Positions 27,820-36,438 of a stretch of 64,000 nucleotides of DNA are shown here, in pieces. Made by a program: the position numbers and the translations under genes. Position 1 is the stretch's first letter, and every line of letters starts with the position of its first letter. The notes beneath the pieces are model-generated. The model searched no databases. It saw only the letters and a list, made by a program, of their open reading frames with translations, and had not been told where the DNA came from. Source of the stretch: Porticoccaceae bacterium (lineage in GTDB: Bacteria; Pseudomonadota; Gammaproteobacteria; Pseudomonadales; Porticoccaceae); contig CACETF010000002.1 in NCBI GenBank assembly GCA_902562425.1, positions 124,001 to 188,000 of the forward strand, in the 5' to 3' direction.

Positions 27820-28913
27820 GTACAACCTCTTTGGGTCAGAAAACCGTTCTGATACATTTCCTTTAGTTTACTTAAATTTTAAGGAAAATGGATCTACTAT
27901 CTGATATTCGGAAACGCTTTCTCTTGCTAAGAGAGTGAAGACGCAACATGTAGCGTCTAGAATATCTCAACAACTTATGCTCTAGCTGAAGTAATCAGTA
28001 ACAAAAAAATGAGGCAGATGAGCACCTATATAGGTTGAAAACTGTCAAACTTTCATACAATTTTTTGTATTGAAAAACGTAAAAAGTCACATTTGCTAAG
28101 ACATTTATTTATTTCCTTGATTATGTGACCAGTGTATTCCTCATTTTTATGTAAAAGGCGACTATAAGAAAAGGGTACACTATGACGCATGTCCTTCACG
28201 AAAAGAACTTTGAACTTCACCAAATATATTTTGAGGTAGCGTCGTTTCTCAAAAGGAAAAGCAACTTCAAATTGGTAAGTTGAGGACCGAAAACAGTTAC
28301 TCGCTTAGGGCACTCCATGGAGATTAGGGCAGTGTCAGAGCCTAGCAGCGTGGAGAGAGTAAAACATTACTATAAAACTGATGATTATCAGACAGTGCTG
28401 AAAGTTTTGGGTCCTGAAATACAAGCTGTCATTGAAAGAAATACTTGTGTTATTGAATAGGCCTAAAAATATTCTTTTTGATATTTTCTTAATATAAAAT
28501 GTGAAAGATGACATTCGTTATATACGTACAGCAATGTAGACAATTGTGACAAGATGTTTATTCTTATTATCTAGGGTACAGCAATGGATGTTTACCCGGG
28601 GGATTTTAATTGTTATGGGCCTTTTATAATGCTCTCCTAAAAGTTTCTTATCTGCCGAAGTTATGGTGATCATTTCTCCTTCCCTCGTAATATGTTTAAT
28701 TTCTGGTCAAATATTGGTCGTGGTGTGTTATCAATTCGTCAAAAAACTATCACTGGTACGGTTTATCTAAAAATTAGAATACAATCAAAACAGTCACACA
28801 TATTACTCGCCTTATAGTATAATAATACTATACTTATTATTTTTATCTAAAAAAATAGTATCGATTTTCATATTCTTTCTCCGTCAACTCAACGGATTTT
28901 AAGGAGAAACGAC
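27820..28913. other. Long low-coding stretch
   Basis: About 1.1 kb. Two short adjacent frames on the plus strand, starting at about 28182 (33 codons) and at 28317-28460 (47 codons), read like coding remnants (for example KHYYKTDDYQTVLKVLGPEI), but I cannot assign them. The final 100 bases hold an AAGGAG site before ATG 28914. No RNA gene or mobile element is seen. Confidence 0.35.
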
Positions 28914-29516
28914 ATGAAAAAGTCTAATGGAACTGCTTTGGTAGCAATTACATTCTGGATATCACTACTTTGTGCCTGTGCAAGCTCGCCGGCAAATGAG
29001 ACTGCGGCAAAGCCATCTACAAATCGGGTTGATAATGAAGACGTACAAAGCTTCTTCGAGGGACTCTCAATTGGTGACTCTGCACTCGTTATGACTTCAG
29101 ATGGTATCATCCACAACGTAGTAATCTCCGAGATTTCAGACACGGTACTCGTAGGAAGCCTCCCAGCTATTTCCGAGATTTCAGACACGGCACTCGAGGG
29201 AAGCTTCCCAAAAGTGGCGTCGAGTTCTAGCAGAGGTAAATTGACTGAATATGGCAAACAAAAAACAGAAAAACTGAGAAGTCAGACTTTAAGAAGCGAA
29301 ACTGTAAGGTTAAATATTGTAGATATCAAAGACGTCGAAATTACGAGCAAAATTAAAAAAGTGGAACTCGATGAAGAGCAAAGCGACGTCGAAACACTCA
29401 AAAAAGCTGGTCAAGTGGCTGGTGCTGCGGTTGTAGCTACAGCGGCCATTGGGGTGCTTGTTGCCGGTGTTGCTGCGGTGACTTTCTTTTTACCAATGTT
29501 ACTTTTCGCTGTGTAG
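28914..29516 (+). CDS. Lipoprotein with internal 15-residue tandem duplication, function unknown
   Basis: 200 residues; AAGGAG before ATG. Signal peptide with lipobox-like LLCACASS. The middle has ISEISDTVLVGSLPA followed at once by ISEISDTALEGSFPK, a 15-residue duplication. The segment before it (GDSALVMTSDGIIHNVVISE) and the later VDIKDVEITSKIKKVELDE look like small beta-strand units. C terminus is a glycine/alanine-rich hydrophobic stretch (AGAAVVATAAIGVLVAGVAA) that could span a membrane. Not recognised. Stands alone. Confidence 0.75.
   Translation: MKKSNGTALVAITFWISLLCACASSPANETAAKPSTNRVDNEDVQSFFEGLSIGDSALVMTSDGIIHNVVISEISDTVLVGSLPAISEISDTALEGSFPKVASSSSRGKLTEYGKQKTEKLRSQTLRSETVRLNIVDIKDVEITSKIKKVELDEEQSDVETLKKAGQVAGAAVVATAAIGVLVAGVAAVTFFLPMLLFAV
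29124..29213 (+). repeat. 45-bp in-frame tandem duplication
   Basis: Two copies (29124-29168 and 29169-29213) sharing the core TCCGAGATTTCAGACACGG and diverging by several substitutions. In frame, so it adds 15 residues to the lipoprotein. Confidence 0.85.
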
Positions 29517-29590
29517 AGTGTAAAATTTTTATGATGAAGAATCGAGTATTAAACTGAATTCCTGTAATTTTCCTTCTGCTGGGAGTTGTG

Positions 29591-30256
29591 ATGACATACA
29601 CAATAATGTCTCAAATTGAAAATCAACATTATGTGAGAGATGTACTTCTTTGGTTAGCCTTGGTATACACCTCGATCGTCATTGGGTGCTTCTATTTATA
29701 TAGGAAAAATCCCACGGCACTTTTTAATCGATTAAAGTTCAAAGGCACAAATCACCCTCAATCAGACACAAGCTCAACAATAATACTTCTGGCCACGATT
29801 ATGTTTTGTCTTCTGATCGGCCCTTTAGACAGAATGATATTTCAGTGCAGTGCTTTTCCGGGAGCGATGTTGAAGTTGCTAGGCCCTCTAATGATCCTGA
29901 TTGGAATGACTTTAAATTTCCGAACTTTGGCAGAAAACCAGTTTGCTGCGCCGACCGTCCAATTTCAGGAGGGAGCGAGTCATACTCTTATCTCCACTGG
30001 ACCCTACAAACTAGTGAGACATCCGATGTATCTTGGTTCACTAGTATTAATTCTAGGATCAATGATATGGCTCGGTAGTTATTTATCCATTTTTGCTGGA
30101 GGTTTATGTGCTCTTGCTGCTTATTCACATCGCATTAAGGTAGAGGAGAATTTTCTCCGGAGAGTGCTCCCTGACTACGCTGTCTACATGGAAAGTGTAA
30201 CAAGGAAACTAATTCCGGGTATTGTTAGAGTTTTGGATTTATCAAGAAGATATTAG
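29591..30256 (+). CDS. Isoprenylcysteine carboxylmethyltransferase-like (ICMT/PEMT fold) membrane methyltransferase
   Basis: 221 residues with about five membrane helices. The SAM-binding end is clear: STGPYKLVRHPMYLGSLV, then RIKVEENFLRRVLPDYAVYM, the signatures of the ICMT/phospholipid methyltransferase fold. Bacterial members methylate varied, mostly unknown, substrates. GGGAG five bases before ATG 29591 favours this start over a GTG at 29588. Stands alone after the lipoprotein gene. Confidence 0.88.
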   Translation: MTYTIMSQIENQHYVRDVLLWLALVYTSIVIGCFYLYRKNPTALFNRLKFKGTNHPQSDTSSTIILLATIMFCLLIGPLDRMIFQCSAFPGAMLKLLGPLMILIGMTLNFRTLAENQFAAPTVQFQEGASHTLISTGPYKLVRHPMYLGSLVLILGSMIWLGSYLSIFAGGLCALAAYSHRIKVEENFLRRVLPDYAVYMESVTRKLIPGIVRVLDLSRRY

Positions 30257-30734
30257 TTACAGACCGATATAGTTAAGTAATCCTCGTTTTTCTCTATTTT
30301 TTTTACACACTCCCAGTGTGCACTTAGCGCTAGTAATAGGATATTAATTTGCCTCTTAATATATAAACATTTATGCGTCAGACTTTTCTGTAAATATTAT
30401 CACCTTTTTTCCTATTGTTTCTCCGTCATAATAATTCGGTCAGTGTAGAAACATGTTTATTAGTGACTGGCACAGAAATCTTACATCTGGAACACCATCA
30501 CTTTTAATTTTGCTAACTAAATTGTGAGCTTGAGAAATTTGATAATGATTGTGGTTGGATATTTGAAACGGGCTATTATCAATTTATTGCCGCGCATTCA
30601 AACCAAAGAAATTCCTCCTTAAGCACAGCCAAGATTAAGGGAGGTCATTCATGTGGAGAAAACGGATCGACGTCGCGTCGATCAATGCTAACCTTTTAAA
30701 TATCCAAGGGAGTTGTTATTAACGGCGCCCGATG
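30257..30734. other. Intergenic region containing a minus-strand hairpin
   Basis: About 480 bases, A/T-rich. The one clear structure is the hairpin at 30665-30683. No gene is visible. Confidence 0.4.
30657..30683 (-). terminator. Candidate terminator of the 127-residue membrane protein gene
   Basis: GATCGACG-TCG-CGTCGATC is a perfect eight-pair stem with a three-base loop. On the minus strand it is followed by CGTTTTC, and it lies 51 bases past the stop at 30735. The U-run is short. Confidence 0.45.
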
Positions 30735-31118
30735 CTACCAGCTATCCGTGATGAAGGAGAGAGACGTGATGGCGGCTGAGAAGGTGTCAGCAAAAAATAA
30801 TAAGCATATGAAGAAGTACAGAATTGCGACGGAGACCAAAAATCCTGATACGATCCATTTAGCTAGACTGTTCTTATACTCATTCAGTGGCATTGTCAAA
30901 ATACTCGAGGCGACTTGAAAGGGAACCCTGATTAAAAATAAACTTAAAAAGAAGCTTAAAAAGCAGCATAGAAATACAAAAAAATGAGTAATGTCAGTTT
31001 CTACGCCTACACTGTTCTGAGAAGACAATATTGCAGTTCTGAGTATCACGCACACCAAAAAGACGACGAATGCCATAAAGCGATTCTTTTCAATTTGTGT
31101 TTTTATCAGCTCTTTCAT
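30735..31118 (-). CDS. Predicted integral membrane protein, function unknown
   Basis: 127 residues with a charged N terminus (MKELIKTQIEKNRF) and four hydrophobic helices (FMAFVVFLVCVILRTAI, FFVFLCCFLSFFLSLFLI, KWIVSGFLVSVAILYFFI, then a last one near the end). Charge pattern and length support a real four-helix inner-membrane protein. No motif I know. A strong hairpin follows on the same strand. Confidence 0.55.
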   Translation of the reverse strand: MKELIKTQIEKNRFMAFVVFLVCVILRTAILSSQNSVGVETDITHFFVFLCCFLSFFLSLFLIRVPFQVASSILTMPLNEYKNSLAKWIVSGFLVSVAILYFFICLLFFADTFSAAITSLSFITDSW

Positions 31119-31302
31119 GTCATAGGTTACGCTTGGTTTAGCTTAACGTATTATTTTATGCCTTTTATTGAGAAACTTATCCACTCCACCTATTTACAAG
31201 CATATCAATCGATACAATATGCTCTTGGCGCGCTGCAAAAATGTAGAGATCGCTGCAGGACAAGCGAGCGTATAATTGACTAATTTAAATAAAGAGGCTT
31301 TG

Positions 31303-31434
31303 ATGAAAGCGATAAAAGATTCAAAGTATTTTAATGCGGTAAGAAGCGGCGGCTTGGGATTATTTATATTTTTCGCCGTTAAAGGTGCCATTTACATGCT
31401 GCTTATTGTAATTGGGTACTTTTTCATTAGCTGA
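31303..31434 (+). CDS. Small single- or double-helix membrane protein (43 aa)
   Basis: AAGAGG lies six bases before ATG 31303. The product begins MKAIKDSKYFNAVRSGGLGL and continues as an almost unbroken hydrophobic run (FIFFAVKGAIYMLLIVIGYFF). Basic N terminus plus hydrophobic body fits a small inner-membrane protein. Not recognised. Confidence 0.5.
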   Translation: MKAIKDSKYFNAVRSGGLGLFIFFAVKGAIYMLLIVIGYFFIS

Positions 31435-31538
31435 CGTCGGGGAAAAGCATTATACGATTCAGTCCGGTTAGCGTCGTTTTTCGATAATACATAGAGCCCG
31501 AGCTATTGCTTATTGAGACCATGTGAGATTTGTATTTA

Positions 31539-31664
31539 ATGAAAGACTTTGATTATCAAGACGTGGTTTGGTGGCAAGTCGCCAATAATCATCCTGAGGC
31601 GATGCTGGTTCTTGGGCTTTTTGTACTAGGCTTTGTAGCGATTTTAACGGCTAAAAGAAAATGA
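31539..31664 (+). CDS. Small membrane protein (41 aa)
   Basis: Begins MKDFDYQDVVWWQVANNHPE and ends with one helix (AMLVLGLFVLGFVAILTAKRK) with a basic C-terminal tail, the layout of an N-out or tail-anchored small protein. The ribosome site is weak. It ends two bases before the stop of the convergent nuclease-like gene. Confidence 0.4.
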   Translation: MKDFDYQDVVWWQVANNHPEAMLVLGLFVLGFVAILTAKRK

Positions 31665-31666
31665 AT

Positions 31667-32266
31667 TCACTGCTGACGTTGCTCGTTCGAGAGCCTGTAT
31701 TTTCTATATTTCCACGGTGGGATATTCCTGTTTAGTGACCAAATACCGATACCTTTAATCTGCGCTTTTTGTAGGAGTTTCCAGTATGCTTGATTTTGAT
31801 TGTGCTTTTTGTTTACCCAAGCTAATCCGTTAGCGGTCAATTCTAAATTTACGTTTCTGTCGCCTGCATATAAAGTTGTGAATGATTCCTCAAAGTAATC
31901 TGTTCTTTGCTGGAACACTGCTTTCACTTTTTTCCCGATCAATAATCCCTCGAGAGCCAATACTGCCGCCCTGCCGCCTCTTTGGGTGTGTTCTGGCGTT
32001 TCGATATGATTCAACCTTGATATGAAAAAAGGTTCCTTGGTTGATTCTTTTTTTTCTTCTAAAAATTCCTTTGGGATTTCAGCCAACAAAGAGTTACCGG
32101 TAATTACTTTGAGAACTTTGATATCGAAAGCGTGTCTAGGTGGTATTTCATGACATTGTACCCATGGTCTATTGATAAGGTAGTTTTCGCTGTCATCTTT
32201 TTTATAAAAGCCCAGAATCCTTGCAACTATAAAAAACGCTACAAGGATAAGAATAAACCAATCCAT
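31667..32266 (-). CDS. Membrane-anchored staphylococcal-nuclease-like (SNase) protein, catalytic residues altered
   Basis: 199 residues from ATG 32266 (AAGGA six bases upstream). One N-terminal helix (WFILILVAFFIVARIL), then an OB-fold SNase domain: RLNHIETPEHTQRGGRAA, LIGKKVKAVFQQ, NVNLELTANGLAWVNKK and GIGIWSL all align with the family. The usual VxDGDT metal site reads VITGNS, the usual RLxGIDAPE reads RLNHIETPE, and the expected DRYGR arginine motif reads DYFEES. With two of the catalytic elements changed I expect weak or no nuclease activity. It might bind nucleic acid or protein as Tudor-SN domains do. Confidence 0.75.
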   Translation of the reverse strand: MDWFILILVAFFIVARILGFYKKDDSENYLINRPWVQCHEIPPRHAFDIKVLKVITGNSLLAEIPKEFLEEKKESTKEPFFISRLNHIETPEHTQRGGRAAVLALEGLLIGKKVKAVFQQRTDYFEESFTTLYAGDRNVNLELTANGLAWVNKKHNQNQAYWKLLQKAQIKGIGIWSLNRNIPPWKYRKYRLSNEQRQQ

Positions 32267-32324
32267 CTCCATTCCTTGGATTTGTCGATACCTAGAAATC
32301 TAATGATAAATGTTTTCTCAATAA

Positions 32325-32936
32325 TTACATTCCATTTTTAAAGCGTTTGGTTGAAACAATTTCTGAATTTCGAATTCGCTCGAATGCATCGACGTATTCA
32401 ATCAGTAAGTCAACGCAAAAGACCAATCTTTCCATTAATAAATTGTGATTCCCGTTATTTAAGGCACTGTTCTCATTGAGAACTGACTCAACATTTCGCA
32501 CTATTAAATGCTCGGGTAAATAACAGATACGACTATTTTTATAGCTGCTAGCCCTAAGTTCACTGATTGGATAGGCTCCACCGGTACCGGATGAGACTGA
32601 TGTTAGCAGCGCAGGTTTATGAGCCAATTCACCCCCACTAAAGTGAAGGAAGAAGTTTTTTAAGGCAGCAGGAGCCATCCCATGCCATTCGGGGCAGACA
32701 ATTACAAATCCGGAAGCGGCTGCAATTTTATTTTTTAACTCTGTTAAATCAACTTGCGATATCTGCCCCTGAGCTTCATCCATACCCCAAAGCGGTAGAG
32801 GCTTTGATGCCAAGTCAAGAATGGATACATCACTAACGGAGCCAAGCTCCATTAATGACGCCCTAAAGACCTTTGAAACTTTCAGGCTTTGTGAGCCAAG
32901 CCTATGGCTACCGGAAACTACAATGATTTGTTTCAC
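32325..32936 (-). CDS. NADPH-dependent FMN reductase family protein
   Basis: 203 residues. Flavodoxin-like fold with the FMN phosphate loop SGSHRLGSQS (GSxRxxS type), VIVCPEWHGMAPAALKNFF (the PEYxGxxPxxLKN signature), and a following SVSSGTGGAY. Reduces FMN or quinones/azo compounds in known relatives. I take GTG 32936 because GGAGG lies five bases upstream; that same GGAGG is inside the longer ATG 32948 frame. A 16-bp palindrome lies 75 bases upstream. Confidence 0.88.
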   Translation of the reverse strand: MKQIIVVSGSHRLGSQSLKVSKVFRASLMELGSVSDVSILDLASKPLPLWGMDEAQGQISQVDLTELKNKIAAASGFVIVCPEWHGMAPAALKNFFLHFSGGELAHKPALLTSVSSGTGGAYPISELRASSYKNSRICYLPEHLIVRNVESVLNENSALNNGNHNLLMERLVFCVDLLIEYVDAFERIRNSEIVSTKRFKNGM

Positions 32937-33534
32937 GAAATCCTCCATCAGTTAGTTTATGAGCTGGATACCAACTGCGCACTCAATTGTTTTGATTCTG
33001 CAGAAACTAAAACTAATACGTATTAGTCAATGGAAAGGGCATACTTTTATTAATTAACAGTAAAAATTTTTTTGTTTGGGCTTTTTAAGCTTATTATTAT
33101 TCCTCGTTAAAGCCATTACTACTCAAAATGTAGATACAAAAATAAACAGTTTTGAGATGACGAGCAAAATTTAAGCTCAGAATTTTGTTGACATCTTTAT
33201 CAGCAGAAGTCGCATTACTTTTATTACTCCACCAAATCTGTTTGAGTTGGGTATTGGGTTGAGCTTTAATTATCATCGACTGGTTTTGAAATGTTGAATT
33301 CAATAAAAGTGACAATTGGGTGTCGAGTTATCTGGAGCAAAAAATTGGTGGGTGGGCTCATTTGAAGGGTTTCTCCTACGTTAAATGTTGGCACACATTT
33401 CAAAATGTCAAGACATGCAGTGTAAAAGATGTCAATTTTTATCCGCTAAAATACCAAGACCTTTTGTTTGTAGTTGAGTCTAAAAGAAACATGATTGCTC
33501 TTAAGAACTATGGAATTTAGGAATTAAAGTCTTT
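32937..33534. other. Region between FMN reductase and metal operon
   Basis: About 600 bases. It contains the palindrome at 33012-33027. Two open frames (33097-33315 minus, 33320-33520 plus) lack good start signals and recognisable features; I do not call them. Confidence 0.35.
33012..33027. promoter_or_regulatory. Perfect 16-bp palindrome upstream of FMN reductase gene
   Basis: ACTAATACGTATTAGT. Placed 75 bases before GTG 32936. A size and symmetry suited to a TetR- or MarR-type dimer; regulator unknown. Confidence 0.45.
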
Positions 33535-33558
33535 TATAATATACCCCCTATGGGTATA
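33535..33558 (+). promoter_or_regulatory. CsoR/RcnR-type operator overlapping a TATAAT -10 box
   Basis: TATAAT (33535-33540) runs into TATACCC-CCTAT-GGGTATA (33540-33558), a perfect seven-base inverted repeat with a five-base spacer. An A/T-flanked C-tract/G-tract inverted repeat is the known operator type of the CsoR/RcnR/CstR family (copper, nickel or sulfur sensors). The site covers the -10, the expected transcription start and the ATG at 33550, so bound repressor would block initiation. No CsoR-family gene is in the window. Confidence 0.6.
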
Positions 33559-34152
33559 CGAATATTAGCTATCGCGTTTTTTTTTCAATCTGTAAATCTA
33601 GAATCGAGACCTATCTCTTATCCCGGTGGGTCAACGATCATGGGATTTTCTAATCATTTGAAGGAATCTATATACTATCACTACTCCCCTTCATACAAAT
33701 ATTCCGTCGGGGTCGAAAACCTAAAGAACAAGTACTATAAAACAAACCTTTCTTATCTGAGGTTGACGTATCTTTTGAAACGCACAAATACCAAAAATTC
33801 TCAGCTTAATATTTATTTTCAATCTGGGATCAGATTTGACAAATTTCATGATAGTTTCTTTGGGTTACGCGGAGATTGGGAGACAAGAAGATGGTATGTG
33901 GATTTTAATTATAAAGAGCTAGAGACAAACAATCTCACTAATACCGATCAATATTATCAAGCCGGTTTTGCCCCCTATCTCGGTGAGTATGGCGATTTAC
34001 ATACATGGGTAATGCTCAAAACAAGAAGGAATTCTCTTACTAAAAAGTGGTCAGCTTACCCCGTGATAAAATTTTTCAAAGGTGATTTGTTGTTTGAGTC
34101 TGGATATAGCAGAGATAATGAGTGGGATATACATCTTATGTATCGGTTTTAA
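33550..34152 (+). CDS. Predicted outer-membrane beta-barrel protein of a metal operon
   Basis: 200 residues. Short hydrophobic N terminus (MGIRILAIAFFFQSV) that could be a signal peptide, then alternating beta-strand patterns (YYHYSPSYKYSVGVEN, WETRRWYVDFNYKE, FLFESG-like strands) and a C-terminal IHLMYRF ending in Phe, the outer-membrane insertion signature. The ATG lies in the operator at 33540-33558 and has no Shine-Dalgarno; the -10 box predicts a transcript starting a few bases before it, so translation may be leaderless. Ten bases before the MerP-like gene, so surely cotranscribed. Role inferred: outer-membrane step of metal passage. Confidence 0.65.
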   Translation: MGIRILAIAFFFQSVNLESRPISYPGGSTIMGFSNHLKESIYYHYSPSYKYSVGVENLKNKYYKTNLSYLRLTYLLKRTNTKNSQLNIYFQSGIRFDKFHDSFFGLRGDWETRRWYVDFNYKELETNNLTNTDQYYQAGFAPYLGEYGDLHTWVMLKTRRNSLTKKWSAYPVIKFFKGDLLFESGYSRDNEWDIHLMYRF

Positions 34153-34162
34153 GGGATTTTTT

Positions 34163-34570
34163 GTGCGCAAATTGTTCATAATAGGACTTTCAGTTATTGC
34201 CCCGGTCATGGCACTTTATGCTGAAGTGGATGAAGAGCATGATAACTTTAACCACGTACATGAAGAATCAATTGATGGAGATGAATTTGACGTAGACACC
34301 ATAAGGTTCAATGAATTCATCAATGGGCTCTCTGATATGAAGGTTGCGATTGTCAGCGTCAACGGTATGGTCTGTGATTTTTGCGCCAGAGGCATAGAAA
34401 AAACATTTAAGAGGAACTCTGAGGTACTCAAGGTCGATGTTGACTTAGGTAAAGGAAAAGTGTTGATCGCTTTTTCGAAAGGCACAAGGATAGATTTTGA
34501 ATATATCAGCAGAAAAATTTTGGAAAATGGACAGATGGCTACTAAATTGGCTGTCCTGGAACTTCAATAA
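34163..34570 (+). CDS. Periplasmic heavy-metal-associated (HMA/MerP-like) protein
   Basis: 135 residues from GTG 34163 (AAGGGA six bases upstream). Signal peptide (VRKLFIIGLSVIAPVMALYA), then an acidic/His segment with His26, His31 and His33 that may bind metal, then an HMA domain: VNGMVCDFCARGIEKTF with the metal-binding C71-x2-C74 pair, and the beta-alpha-beta-beta-alpha-beta pattern to the end. MerP and copper chaperones share this fold. Placed between an outer-membrane barrel and a MerT-like transporter, it should hand metal ions to the latter. Confidence 0.85.
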   Translation: MRKLFIIGLSVIAPVMALYAEVDEEHDNFNHVHEESIDGDEFDVDTIRFNEFINGLSDMKVAIVSVNGMVCDFCARGIEKTFKRNSEVLKVDVDLGKGKVLIAFSKGTRIDFEYISRKILENGQMATKLAVLELQ

Positions 34571-34572
34571 TT

Positions 34573-34944
34573 ATGTCTAAATTCGATATATCCTTGAGTT
34601 TCTTATCACTTTTTGCAGCCTCTTCTACCTTGATATGTTGTGCGATACCAGCGTTATTCGTTACTTTGGGAGCGGGTGCTTCCTTTGCCACCATGGTGGC
34701 TAACTTTCCACTTTTAGTATCGTTATCAAAGTTTAAGGTCTATATATCAGTGTCAACTTTCATAATGTTAATAATTGCGGGATATTTTAATTACGCAAGC
34801 TTCTATTCGCCATGTCCCCTCGACCCTGAGTTAGGAAAACTTTGCTTAAGATTGAGGAAACGATCTCGGTATATTTATTATTTCTCGTGGTTTATTTTTC
34901 TTTGTGCGACTACCTTTACTTACTTGGTTCCGAGCTTGTATTGA
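34573..34944 (+). CDS. MerT-like metal transport membrane protein
   Basis: 123 residues with three membrane helices. Helix 1 carries adjacent cysteines C22-C23 (STLICCAIPALFVTLGAG), and the loop after helix 2 has a second pair, C81 and C91 (YSPCPLDPELGKLC). MerT has the same layout: a CC pair in helix 1 that takes Hg(II) from MerP and a cytoplasmic-loop pair that passes it on. Two bases after the MerP-like gene. No MerA reductase or MerR is near, so mercury detoxification is unlikely as such; copper or another soft metal may be the cargo. Confidence 0.75.
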   Translation: MSKFDISLSFLSLFAASSTLICCAIPALFVTLGAGASFATMVANFPLLVSLSKFKVYISVSTFIMLIIAGYFNYASFYSPCPLDPELGKLCLRLRKRSRYIYYFSWFIFLCATTFTYLVPSLY

Positions 34945-35276
34945 CCTTGCTGACGAAGTCCATGCAAACTGTTTCGGTCTCGGGATTTCCAACACTTTAT
35001 CGATAATGTGATAAGACTTTGATTTATGAGTGCATTAGAAGTCTTTATATACTCGATATTAGAGATACTTCTTATTTACGTTATTTCTCTTTTTAAGAAA
35101 GCACGTAATTGCATTTTTGATTGTTAAAGGCTCAGCAATAATTAAATAAATTACCATTACTATCTTTTGCTTCACTATTCATTGTTTTTGGTACTATTTA
35201 GCAATATCGTTTTTAATCATGTAAAATTTAGGTTTAATTATTAGCTCGTAATTCTTTGTTACTTGGAGATTGAATC
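34945..35276. other. Gap after the metal operon
   Basis: About 330 A/T-rich bases. A 33-codon hydrophobic frame (35026-35127, MSALEVFIYSILEILL) lacks a ribosome site and is not called. No terminator is clear. Confidence 0.35.
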
Positions 35277-35561
35277 ATGCAGGATTATCTGGTTGTTCAC
35301 ACTTTCAAATCGGAGGAACTGAGGCAAAAACACTTCTCTGCAGTCGGTGAAATGTCACAAGACGAAATTGCTGCTGGAATGAAAAATGAAAACGCCAGTT
35401 TACAAATGAATTGGAACAATGGTGAGAATGATATGGCGATGTTTTGCTGGTGGAAGGCGAAGTCACCAGACGCCATATTGGAAACGCTTGGAGACATGTC
35501 AGAGTCTTTTTACAATGATATTAGAGAGATGCCCAACATCATGGACATGTCCGATCGATGA
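35277..35561 (+). CDS. Small soluble protein of unknown function (94 aa)
   Basis: CTTGGAG precedes ATG 35277. Acidic, Met-rich protein: YLVVHTFKSEELRQKHF at the start, SLQMNWNNGENDMAMFCWW in the middle and a C-terminal IREMPNIMDMSDR. The beta-strand/helix pattern (VVHTF ... AMFCWWKA ... DAILETL) is that of a small ferredoxin-like fold domain such as DUF4242-type proteins, but I do not recognise the family. Stands alone. Confidence 0.6.
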   Translation: MQDYLVVHTFKSEELRQKHFSAVGEMSQDEIAAGMKNENASLQMNWNNGENDMAMFCWWKAKSPDAILETLGDMSESFYNDIREMPNIMDMSDR

Positions 35562-36372
35562 CAAATCGTCAGACTCAGCTTTCGATAATAACTTAAGGCT
35601 AAGGGTTTTTTTAGGGATATTCTGTGGCGGCAAACTTTGCTTAGGTACGTTGGTTTCTTGGAATGAGCTCTAATTTAGTCGAGTGTTATTGCCATGACTG
35701 GAGTGACACTGTGATTTATCTTTTTGGAGAAAGCTTTGTAACTCGATCACTTTGATTACAAAGAGATTACTGTCATATTTTATCCGCCAATATTTAATAA
35801 TCTGATGACCTTGGTTCTAGTCACTAAACATTTGCCGGATAAGAAAGTTTGATTAATTACGTTGTAAATGTCTCGTCAGATAAGAATTTTTAAATTAAGT
35901 AAAAGTGTTCTTGATACAAAGAGTATGAAAATTTGAAGTCAGCATTATATAAGCACACCAGATAACGGTAATATTATTCTTATCGGTTTTGGGATGTTTC
36001 AACAGCAAAACTTAAATCTCTTTTAGATATTTGGATAAGCACCTAGGGGGATTGAAACTAAAGGTAAGGTCTTTATGCCTTGACTGATCAACGTAAAAAA
36101 TCATCTAAAAAACACATAGGCTTTTTGATGTATCACGGACTATTGTGTTTGCTGCATTCGGCGTTAATTCAAACAAAAACCGTGAACACGACTTTCGGAA
36201 TGCAAATCCGCTTCATCTCATTATTGGTGTTGTTATCTTTATAATTTTTTTATAACAACCATTGCTCTAATAGTGAGCATTGTTTTTAGCAGATCTTAAT
36301 AGGAAATGCAAAAATCTGAACTCTTTTTAATTGATAGCTATAGAAACTTACAAATAAAGATAGTAATGTAAA
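35562..36372. other. Long non-coding stretch before the Fur box
   Basis: About 800 A/T-rich bases with short frames only. I see no gene, RNA or repeat that I can support. Confidence 0.35.
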
Positions 36373-36387
36373 TGATAATGATTAGTA
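36373..36387 (+). promoter_or_regulatory. Fur box upstream of an iron-type small gene
   Basis: TGATAATGATTAGTA matches the 7-1-7 Fur consensus TGATAATNATTATCA at 12 of 14 positions. It lies 52 bases before ATG 36439. Confidence 0.65.
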
Positions 36388-36438
36388 TTAACATCTTTAT
36401 GAAATACACAGAAGACTATCAAGATAATTGGAGAGAAC

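Noticed and set aside
28182-28460. Two short plus-strand frames
   Set aside because: They look like remnants of one gene but match nothing I know, so they are not called.
33097-33520. Two frames of 72 and 66 codons between FMN reductase and the metal operon
   Set aside because: Weak starts and no recognisable features; listed only in the gap note.
35026-35127. 33-codon hydrophobic frame
   Set aside because: No ribosome site; A/T-rich DNA makes such frames by chance.
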